Positions 55,845 through 64,000 of a DNA stretch of 64,000 bases are shown in pieces (position 1 is the first letter of the stretch; the number at the start of each line of letters is the position of its first letter). The notes beneath the pieces were generated by a model. That model made no database searches and was not told the DNA's origin. It worked only from the letters and a program-made list of their open reading frames with translations. The translations under genes and the position numbers were made by a program. The DNA is from Closterium sp. NIES-65. Lineage: Eukaryota > Streptophyta > Zygnematophyceae > Desmidiales > Closteriaceae. The stretch spans positions 1 to 64,000 of the forward strand of contig CANXME010000518.1 of assembly GCA_948144175.1 (NCBI GenBank), written 5' to 3'.

Positions 55845-58564
55845 TAATCTACAGTGTAGGCGGCTCGGCTGATTTCCGAAATAACTCTACCGGGTAGCTA
55901 AACGCTATCTTGCGTTTTCAAGTTGTGCGAGTCCAGGTCTTCGCACGATATTACGCGGTTGGTCCAGATCCAAACTCTCACTCAATTCAAATTCCTGCAA
56001 TATCCAGCTCCCCAAACCTTTTCCAATTCTTACTGACAGTAAAAGTTAAATTAGCTAAACGTTGCCAAAAAGGAAGGAAAATCTGGGGGGAAAGGTACGG
56101 GAAGAGACAGGATGACGAGCAGGTGCGGGGAGGAAGGGAGAAACGCCACCGAACGCGAGACAACAAGCCTAAGCTGAGACATACGACAAACAAAGTGGAA
56201 AAGAAAAGGAGATCCGGAAATCGAGTTCCTAAAATACTAGCCGTCTATGCGGGGCGCCATGACCCTTGCAAGCGGAAGCGCACATCCAGGGTTACAGAAA
56301 CCACAGCTCACCACACACAGGAGCACCACACGTTCACACATCAATCATCAAAACGCGAGAATTGGGAAAGAAAGCAGAAACAATGACAGAGCAGGAGAGA
56401 GTCAAGACGTTCTTCTAGTGTCTCGGGATCTGCGAGCGGTCAAAGACGTTCGTGAGGGTTTGGTGAGTTCCCTTTGCTCCCTAACCGCCAGGTCCAGGTC
56501 TGGTAACTGGTGGTGAGGTGAGTGGCCCCACCCGCGGCAAAGTTTTCTTGCTTGCTGGAGGTGACCAGTAACCACTGACCTGTCCGAGACTCCCCTAACC
56601 AGCCTACAGTACAATTTTATCTCGCCTCCCTCAACCAAGCCCGGTCTTCCCCAACCTGATCCACCCAGACCATATTCCACGTCAGGTGCTCGACGACGAG
56701 GCTGCAGTTCTTCATGGCTGCAGCTTGCCGAACCAGACTTGCTTAGTTTTGGGGGTGGAGGTAAGGCGTGATGTGTGGTGTGGATATGTTTCAGGGCCGT
56801 AGTTCGAGCCAGGAGATCATGTGGAGCTGTATCACCTGTCGACGCAGTCAAAGGGCGGTTGAAAGAGCTGTATCCGTCGATGTAGGCACTCGAACGGTGG
56901 AGATTATTTCTGAATACAGTAAACTGTATTAAAGTGTGGGATGGATAGTGGCTTGTACGGCTTGGATTAGCTGACAGGATTGCTTTGATCGGTGGCGATG
57001 TGCTTGCTGGCCAGGAGAGTCTGATTGGTCCAGAAAATTCCTGGGTTTCCAAGGGCAATAACAATCACTGGGAATCGTTGTCAAGTGAAAACCCTCGTGT
57101 ATTTTGAAGTGCAATGCGTTGAAGTCGACTTTGCAAACCCAGGTTGCTCCCAGGGGTTTGCCGTGCCAACGAAAACCCCAAGGGTCTAGCGCGAAACTGG
57201 GCGAAAGCAAACAGCCCAACTCACAACAAGTCAACTTCTTCTCCCGCCACCCAAAGGTCAACCCTACAAAGGTTGAACAATTTGGGCAGGGAATAATCAA
57301 AACCAATTCAGCTGCAGTATTGCTGAACAAACATCGCATATTTTGTCTCTTCCCTCCTTGAAAGGACATGCCCCCACACCCTCCCAGGTTTGTTTTCAAA
57401 CCTCTATCTCTGCTTCGGCAAAACCCACAAGTTCCAGTCAGCTATGTTGCTTTTTATGGACCGCGTGGTCTGTATCTGGACTTGTTTTGAAGAAAAGGGT
57501 GGCTACCCGAGCTCTAGAAAAAAGGAATTGGGAGAGTGAAATACAGCTGATGCTCACCCCATGCGCGCGAATTTGCCTTGCGCCGGATGGACACGCTGCA
57601 CCCGAGGTTGTTTCCCCAGCTTCATGCACCCACATTACAAGCGCGTCAAGCAGAAGAGACCGAAGTCAAGCAGAAGAGACTGAAGTCAAACTAGGTAACT
57701 AGGTAGCAGGGTCTTGTTTATAAGCACATGCGAATTCTTTTTAGCTTGCTGCGAAATTGACGAACTTATGCGAAACGCACGATACAGCTTATATGCCCCC
57801 TTCACAAGGCAACCGGGAGGGGCTCAAACAGGCATCAGGAGTACGTCAGCATTTGGTGGTTGTGGAAGTGTTGGAAGCTTCGGGCGGTCAAGTCCTTCAA
57901 CGCCACGGTGTTTGAGCTGCCCAGCAGTGACAGCGTGTCCAGAAAATCGTGGCTAAACCAATTCTTGATTGCCAGCACAGCGTGATCATGTAGCTAGCGT
58001 CGCAAGTCGTCGCCAGCCATGCTGTGCTGTACGTAGGACTAGGGAGTAATCCGTGTCGCCCCCACCCCTTCTTGGGAATTCTCGTTATTAGATCTGTGCT
58101 CTAAATCTCCGGATAACGAAACGTGTTTGCTCATTCCCATATTGAATTACTAAAGCATTCGTAACGGCTGGTACAACTTTTCGAAACGCGCGGTTCCGCG
58201 AACGGGGTTTCGGTGATATTGTACCCACCACCATGCGAATTCGTGGGGTTTCCTCTGTCGCCAATGACCTGGCCCGCGTGCGCCAAATTCGAGCCTCTGC
58301 ACGGTTTTGCACAGTCGGCATGTCGCTCCACCAGCCGAATCGCTTTTCAGAAATCCAAATTCCGAATTCGCTCCATGCAACCACCATCCCCCTAGTCTCC
58401 CAAAGCTCGGAACGAGACAAACAAAGATTACACAGCAGCAGAAATCAGCTCAATTTCCACAACAATTTCCAATGCGCTGGCTCATAGAATGCTCTTCTGC
58501 TTGACGCTCATCCCTACAAGTCCACTCACTCTGCATCCGAAAATCCTCGTCCGAAATCAGCTGC
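55845..58564. other. upstream region of WRKY copy 2; no supported gene
   Basis: The stretch 56250-56475 matches the upstream of WRKY copy 1. A 220-codon frame (57064-56402, -) and short frames around 57100-57960 have no recognisable motifs. A 21-bp direct repeat (AAGCAGAAGAGACYGAAGTC) lies at 57649-57692. 58090-58560 is probably leader of the gene at 58565. Confidence 0.45.
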
Positions 58565-59275
58565 ATGTCCGCTGCGCCCCACGGACATAAGCAGCCCGCC
58601 ATCATGGCGCTCCCGTCTCAACCCAAACGCGTTCGACATCGATACGGCCCCAACATCCGCAAGAAGCTTGACGCTTTGGGAAACCCCACGCCGACAACGG
58701 ATTTTCCCGCTGAACCTTCCATCTTCTCTTCTATCGCCTCCTGGATTTCTCGCCGCCTGCGTCCCTCCTCCAGAGACGCTGATAGTACTAAGCATCGTGC
58801 CACGAATTCCAAGCCGTCCATGCCCTTTTCCAGACGGAGAGGTAGAACGAGTGCGCCTCACGGGGACGGAAGCAGCGACGCCGTAACTCTGCACTCCGTT
58901 GGCGTCAGCGGGATGTACGACGACGAAGGCGAAGACTACGACGGGGATGAGCGAAGCGAGTGCTCTTCGTGGACGATGACACAGCATCCTGTCGCGTCGA
59001 CTCCAGGAACTGAGCGCCGCCAGTCGAGCCGGCGAACAAGGAGGTCGACGGCGAGAGCGACAACGAGTTGCTGGGATTCGCGGACGGCATCTGTGGGATA
59101 TTCTGTCAAAGGTAGTAAGCTCTTCGCTTACCCTGCAGCTTCTGCCCGCGTGTACGACGAGTCGCTCCTTTCGGACGATGAATCGATCGCGATTGGGAAC
59201 CGTGACGGTAACCAGGTACCCGGCTCGCCAATGAGCACCGCTTCGTCTGACAGTGTTTCGTGTGCTGGGAACTAA
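58565..59275 (+). CDS. hypothetical basic, Ser-rich protein
   Basis: Single-exon ATG frame of 236 aa, no recognised family. It opens MSAAPHGHKQPAIMALPSQ, then has a basic segment (KRVRHRYGPNIRKKLDALG) and an aromatic-hydrophobic patch (SIFSSIASWISRRLRPSS, a possible amphipathic helix). An acidic stretch (YDDEGEDYDGDERSE), an Arg/Ser/Thr-rich stretch and a Ser/Asp-rich C-terminus follow. No signal peptide or membrane span. Composition and length suggest a real but disordered protein. Confidence 0.6.
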   Translation: MSAAPHGHKQPAIMALPSQPKRVRHRYGPNIRKKLDALGNPTPTTDFPAEPSIFSSIASWISRRLRPSSRDADSTKHRATNSKPSMPFSRRRGRTSAPHGDGSSDAVTLHSVGVSGMYDDEGEDYDGDERSECSSWTMTQHPVASTPGTERRQSSRRTRRSTARATTSCWDSRTASVGYSVKGSKLFAYPAASARVYDESLLSDDESIAIGNRDGNQVPGSPMSTASSDSVSCAGN

Positions 59276-60445
59276 GGGAAGATGCGGCGTTATCCGTTCA
59301 CGAGCTTTTCAAATCGACAGTGTGTACAGCTGCTGAGTTGCAAGAGACACGACCTTGTTAGCAAGTGACGGTAGCATCACCTTGTGAAGACAAGCCCTCA
59401 GAATCTTCCCCTTTCCTTCTATTTCAGAAGATTCCCTATCTACATACATGATGGACGCTTGCAGCTGGTGTGCTGTGCTTTGGTAGTTCAGATATTAGGT
59501 AAGTACGATTTAGAAGTATCTGTGCATTCATTTCAACCTACTGCTTAGTTTGACATTCAGTTCAGGTGGAACTGATAGACTCTAAAAATATTACCTTGAC
59601 TCAATAAAAACATCTCATTAAAAGAAACAAGGATGTGTATGGTCAATGTACGTAAACTAACATGTTGCAGATCACAGGTGACACTCTTATGGGGTCTGAA
59701 ACTGTAGTATTGTACGAAACCACTCTATTGCTTTTGTTTCGCGTATAGAAAATACCGCTGAACAGTGAAGATGCTTCAGACGTTGCTGACATGGCATGAG
59801 GTTAGTGGCAACCAATTGACCAATAGCGAAGGGCTCAGAAAGGCATAAGCCACGTCAGAAACCTCTAAAATTTTTTATTTCTTTCCTCGCCTCTTCTAGT
59901 AACCATGCCGCAGCAGGTGCGAAAAAATGGTCGCAGGTCGCCAAAACTTTCACCAGCAGCGACAGGATTCCGTGAATCATGTAGAAGCAGTACCACGCCG
60001 CCATATGCTTTAGGGCGACGACAGGTTGTAGAACTTTTTGTACGCCCACTACGGTTAACTTCGTTTCAACACGGTGAAAAGCGGTAAGTTTCGAGAAACG
60101 CTTTTCACCGTGTTGGACCGTCCTGAACCATGTTATAAGAACCCATGTAGAAATGTAATCCACTTAGAGAAATGTGCTCCATGTTTGGAAGCCATGCCAG
60201 GAAGCTCCGCGGATCTTCAGCTTTCGAGTAATGAAGATGAGGTAATGTGCAGTGAAGCTCGTGCGATGTTGGATCTCGCTCCAAATGAGTTGGAACGAAC
60301 CCGAAATTTTAGTGTTAAGCGCCCTTAATCTCGTCGCGACTCTCTTGGACTACGTCGTGAACTGATTGAAAGGCGTAATACGGCTATAATAGATCCACAG
60401 GATTCAGTTCGTGCTGTGGCTCCCCCTATTGTCACATCAGCTGCA
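59276..60445. other. intergenic and NiCoT 5' region
   Basis: AT-rich to 59880. From 60194 an ATG frame (MPGSSADLQLSSNEDE) runs in phase with the transporter but meets TAA at 60326-60328, after which the same frame continues (SRRDSLGLRRELIERR) into the transporter. This could be a leader, an upstream ORF, or a coding extension broken by one stop. Confidence 0.5.
60067..60115. repeat. perfect 17-bp inverted repeat (hairpin)
   Basis: CAACACGGTGAAAAGCG (60067-60083), a 15-nt spacer, then its exact reverse complement (60099-60115). It lies in the 5' region of the transporter gene. It could be a transcribed hairpin or the remnant of a small inverted-repeat element. Confidence 0.85.
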
Positions 60446-63400
60446 ATGTTCGAGGAGACTGGCGATCCAAGTGTACATTGCGGCCACGGTCACAGCACTT
60501 CAGGTGCTTCGTCAGGTGTTTCTACATGTGCATTTTCAGATTCCCAGCCACAGAAATCCCAGCAATTCCCGGCCAATCAGCCCATAGGAGGCTCCCAGGA
60601 AGGATCAGACATCTGTTCTCTCAACGTGCGACAAAATCTCTCTTCCTTCAATCAATCGGTCGACACTTCTTCAATGGTGTCTGTCTCGAGTCCCACGTCG
60701 AATTCGTGCAATCTATTGGTTGACATTCCAACCGCCGCGTATGACTCGTTTCGCGCCGCTTCCCCCGACCCAGAAGCTTCTTCTTATGCCGAACCGCCAT
60801 TTACCAAAGCTTCCTCAGGCACTTCCTCACCGCTGCTTACCAAGCCTAGCTGGCTGGTCAAGGTCCGCGGCGCGCTCACCCCGCGCGAGTGGATAACCGT
60901 CGGATGCCTCGCCGCCGCGATCTGCGCGCTGCACGTTATTGGCTGGGGCACGCTGATCGTGTTCGTGGTTCCCGGGCATTACGCCTTGGCAGGCGGGGGC
61001 GGCACGTTCGGCGTGGGTCTGGGAGTGACGGCGTACATGCTGGGGATGCGGCACGCGTTCGACGCGGATCACATTGCAGGTACGTAAGAAGGACTTTGCG
61101 GGTAACTTGGGAGGCACGTTCGGCGTGGGTCTGGGAGTGGCGGCGTACATGCTGGGGATGCGGCACGCGTTCGACGCGGATCACATTGCAGGTACGTAAG
61201 AAGGACTTTGCAGGTAACTTGGGAGGCACGTTCGGCGTGGGTCTGGGAGTGGCGGCGTACATGCTGGGGATGCGGCACGCGTTCGACGCGGACCACATCG
61301 CAGGTACATATGAGCTTCATTGCGGGAAACTTTTGAGCCGCCTCCAAGGGTATGGGAGTGACGGCGTACATGCTGGGGATGCGGCCCGCTTTTGACGCCC
61401 ATCACACTGCATGTGAAGCAATCTTATTCGAATGCAACCCTTGTCCGAGATGGGAAATTCTGGGATTGGACACGTGGGAGAGTGAGAAAGGGGCGAGGGG
61501 GGGGACGGGGGAAGAGGGATGACGGAAGAGGGACGAGGAAAGAGGGACGAGGGAAGAGGGATGTGGGGGGTTGTGAGAGTGGGGGGAGTAGGGGGGTGTG
61601 AGTGGGTTGGGAGAGGTGAACTGTGACACTGGCTTCGCCTTACTCCCTCCTCCCCGACCCCCTTCCTCACCCCACACCCCCTACCCGCATCCCCCCCCTT
61701 TCCCTCCTCCCTCCTTCCCCTGCCTCGTCCAATCAGCGATTGACAACACGACGCGCAAGTTCCTAGCGGAGGGGAGGAGGACGCTCACAGTGGGGTTCTG
61801 GTCCGCCCTCGGCCACTTGACATATGAGCCCCTAGGCCACTCCTCCGTTGCCCTCCTCTCCACCAGTGAATTGTAGGGCGAATGGGGTGGCAAGCGGGGA
61901 GAAAGGACCCTACGCGCTCCTTCTCCTCCCCAACTCCACCTCAAACTCCATCTCATTCCCCTTCTTTAAACCCTCTTTTCTCCCCCTTTCCACCCCTTGC
62001 CACCCCCCCCCTCCCCCGGCCTGTCCCCTGCCTCGTCCAATCAGCGATTGACAACACGACGCGCAAGTTCCTAGCGGAGGGGAGGAGGACGCTCACTGTG
62101 GGGTTCTGGTTTGCCCTCGGCCACTCCTCCGTTGTCTTCCTCGCTGCGCTCATCATCGCTGTGGGCTTTAAGGCCTTTGCAGGAGAGGTAAAGATCGGGC
62201 TTTAAGCCCTTCTGGCGGGGTTCTGGTTCGCCCTCGGCCACTCCTCCGTTGTCTTCCTCGCTGCGCTCATTATTGCTGTGGGCTTTAAGGCCTTTGCGGG
62301 AGAGGTGATTAAATGTATGTGGCTTGCCTTTTGAGTCGACTCAAAATGTGGCTTGCCTCACTGGCTAGTCGTTGCTGTGGGGCTGTTTTTTATTTGAGTC
62401 GACTCAAAAACAGGCTAACCGAGCTAGTCGTTGCTGCGGGGCTGTTTTTTATTTGAGTCGACTCAAAAACAGGCTAACCGAGCTAGTCGTTGCTGCGGGG
62501 CTGTTTTTGATTTGAGTCGACTCAAAAACAGGCTAACCGAGCTAGTCGTTGCTGCGGGGCTGTTTTTGATTTGAGTCGACTCAAAAACAGGCTAACCGAG
62601 CTAGCCGTTGCTGCGGGGCTGTTTTTGATTTGAGTCGACTCAAAAACAGGCTAACCGAGCTAGCCGTTGCTGCGGGGCTGTTTTTGATTTGAGTCGACTC
62701 AAAAACAGGCTAACCGAGCTAGCCGTTGCTGCGGGGCTGTTTTTGATTTGAGTCGACTCAAAAACAGGCTAACCGAGCTAGCCGTTGCTGCGGGGCTGTT
62801 TTTGATTTGAGTCGACTCAAAAACAGGCTAACCGAGCTAGCCGTTGCTGCGGGGCTGTTTTTGATTTGAGTCGACTCAAAAACAGGCTAACCGAGCTAGC
62901 CGTTGCTGCGGGGCTGTTTTTGATTTGAGTCGACTCAAAAACAGGCTAACCGAGCTCGTCGTTGCTGTGGGGCTGTTTTTGATTTGAGTCGACTCAAAAA
63001 CAGGCTAACCGAGCTAGCCGTTGCTGTGGGGCTTCTGCGGGAGAGGTACCCAGCTGAATCTCAATCCAACAATATGACCTCATTTCTGTAAAAGTATATG
63101 TGCAATTTTTGTGTGAATATGTACGTTTGTACAGTATGTGTGTACATGTATAGTGTGATTGGGTGTACCATATCTACACCCACACCAGGTGGAATCGGAG
63201 GAGTCACAGCTGCATGTGATTCTCGGCCTTGTGGGTGCGCTCGTCTCGAGCCTCTTCCTTCTGCTTATAGGAGCCATCAATCTCCTCGTTTTGATCCACC
63301 TCGTTAAGGTACATGTCCAGTTTTGAGACGTCTCAGAACTAGTATTAGTTCACCATAACTTATTTTTAACCCTCTTCCTGGCGCTTTTTGTCGCAAACCA

Positions 63401-63755
63401 CCCTGTTGGAGTGCACTTCTTCAACCCCTCTTCACCCTACTCCACCCCTCTCCACCACTCTCCACCCTGCTCCACCGCTCTCCACGCCTCCAGGTGTTCC
63501 GTGCAATGCGCAAGGGCACAGCCAGAGAAACAGACTTAGAGGACCTGACATTACAAGGGGGGCTGTTCACCCGCTGCCTGGGACGGGTAGCAGCGCTGAT
63601 AAAGCACCCGCCCCAGATGTACCTGCTGGGGTTCCTCTTTGGGCTCGGCTTTGACACGGCCACGGAGGTGGCTCTGCTCTTCATGGCTGCTGGCGCTGCT
63701 TCCTCTGGCCTCCCTTGGTTTGCGATCCTCTGCCTTCCGGTCATCTTTGCTGCTG
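60446..63755 (+). CDS. NiCoT-family nickel/cobalt transporter (partial, runs off the right end)
   Basis: Secondary transporter of the HoxN/NixA type moving Ni2+/Co2+ across a membrane. Exons used: 60446-61079, 62045-62187, 63189-63308, 63494-63755 (phases join); the 3' end lies beyond the window. The first ATG after an in-frame TAA was chosen. About 135 Ser/Pro-rich N-terminal residues precede the first membrane span (ITVGCLAAAICALHVIGWG). NiCoT signatures: GMRHAFDADHIAAIDNTTRK (helix II, metal selectivity), GFWFALGHSSVV, and LGFDTATEVALL. Further membrane segments are FLAALIIAVGFKAF and LVSSLFLLLIGAINLLVLIH. Exons 1, 2 and 4 each have extra partial copies with splice sites. Only the first exon-1 donor keeps the frame (later ones read through GGT ACG TAA). 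Confidence 0.88.
60999..61415 (+). repeat. exon-1 tail and donor repeated four times (112-bp unit), NiCoT
   Basis: The last ~80 bp of exon 1 (GGCACGTTCGGCGTGGGTCT ... GACGCGGATCACATTGCAG) plus GTACGTAAG and ~25 bp of intron form a unit. It ends at 61079, 61191, 61303 and, diverged, near 61412. Spacings are 112, 112 and 109 bp. Confidence 0.95.
61733..62304 (+). repeat. three copies of NiCoT exon 2
   Basis: Copy A starts at 61737 after CAATCAG^, matches for ~75 bp, then carries an extra stretch and decays. Copy B (62045-62187) is intact, with CAATCAG acceptor and GGAGAG^gtaaag donor. Copy C (about 62215-62304) repeats only the exon tail and donor (GCGGGAGAG^gtgatt). Confidence 0.92.
62329..63045 (+). 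repeat. 59-bp palindrome-bearing minisatellite bounded by exon-end copies
   Basis: Eleven copies of a 59-bp unit (GAGTCGACTCAAAAACAGGC ... GCGGGGCTGTTTTTGATTT), spaced exactly 59 bp from 62401 to 62991, preceded by the palindrome TTTTGAGTCGACTCAAAA at 62329-62346. GCGGGAGAG^GT, the exon-2 tail and donor, stands immediately before (62304) and after (63045) the array. Confidence 0.96.
63320..63339. repeat. palindrome GTTTTGAGACGTCTCAGAAC just after the exon-3 donor
   Basis: A 20-bp near-perfect palindrome of the same family, 11 bp downstream of the NiCoT exon-3 donor (63309). No exon duplication is seen here. Confidence 0.8.
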
Positions 63756-63904
63756 GTACGCCCACTCTGCCCTGCCTGTATCCCACTGCCCTGCCTTCAT
63801 CCCACAGCCACGGAGGTGGCTCTGCTCTTCATGGCTGCTGGCGTTGCCTCCTCCGGCCTCCCTTGGTTCGCCATTCTCTGCCTGCCCGTCATCTTTGCTG
63901 CCGG
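63656..63904 (+). repeat. NiCoT exon-4 tail duplicated
   Basis: CCACGGAGGTGGCTCTGCTC ... GTCATCTTTGCTGCYG occurs at 63660-63755 and again at 63808-63903. The second copy is preceded by CCCACAG (a usable acceptor), but its donor region reads GGTTTTTGAG instead of GGTACGCC. Confidence 0.93.
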
Positions 63905-64000
63905 TTTTTGAGAATTTTCAAGAACTGGTGCTGCCTACGAATATTCGCCTCTGCATTACCCACCTCCCACCGTTCATTCACGAACTTCGCCCACAGCTGG

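Noticed and set aside
62329-63045. CRISPR-like repeat array
   Set aside because: The 59-bp units are contiguous and identical with no unique spacers, and they lie in an intron of a eukaryotic gene.

Overview
The window reads as nuclear DNA of a streptophyte green plant or alga. It has spliced genes with GT-AG introns and CTAAC-like branch sites, a WRKY transcription factor, a PPR-LAGLIDADG organelle RNA factor, a membrane-anchored ascorbate peroxidase and a plant-type proline dehydrogenase. The DNA is GC-rich, introns are pyrimidine-rich, and there are long homopeptide and minisatellite tracts. A basal streptophyte (for example a zygnematophyte alga) is my guess only; the species is not identified.

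Layout: 1-1.25 kb, a doubtful kinase remnant and a small hypothetical gene. 1.7-7.2 kb (-), MSH3 mismatch-repair gene broken by many one-base indels. 7.3 kb, tRNA-Pro(CGG). 7.9-11.5 kb (+), ten-exon aldo-keto reductase. 12.0-13.7 kb (+), nine-exon ascorbate peroxidase. 15.4-20.0 kb, tandem array of about 290-bp units built like intron plus mini-exon. 21.6-27.4 kb (-), OTP51-like PPR protein. 28.5-33.0 kb (+), proline dehydrogenase with a possible antisense gene in its first intron. 34.7-35.9 and 43.5-44.6 kb (+), two paralogous genes of an unrecognised family either side of an L1-like LINE (36.7-42.5 kb). 45.2-49.3 and 50.4-55.8 kb (-), a tandemly duplicated WRKY locus: the first copy is decaying, the second is open for 1388 codons. 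58.6 kb, a hypothetical gene. 60.4 kb to the right edge (+), a NiCoT-type nickel/cobalt transporter that runs out of the window.

The outstanding signal is not a single gene. In five loci (MSH3, the aldo-keto reductase, both WRKY copies, the NiCoT gene) the 3' tail of an exon has been copied in tandem together with its 5' splice site; on the acceptor side this happened in WRKY. Several breakpoints carry the same palindrome, TTTTGAGTCGACTCAAAA or a close variant, and two intronic minisatellites are bounded by copies of the exon end. The 15-20 kb array looks like the same process at larger scale. This may be a splice-junction-anchored duplication process or a small palindromic element.

Most genes are housekeeping or stress functions (DNA repair, peroxide and carbonyl detoxification, proline catabolism, plastid intron splicing, metal uptake, transcription). 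They do not form one pathway.
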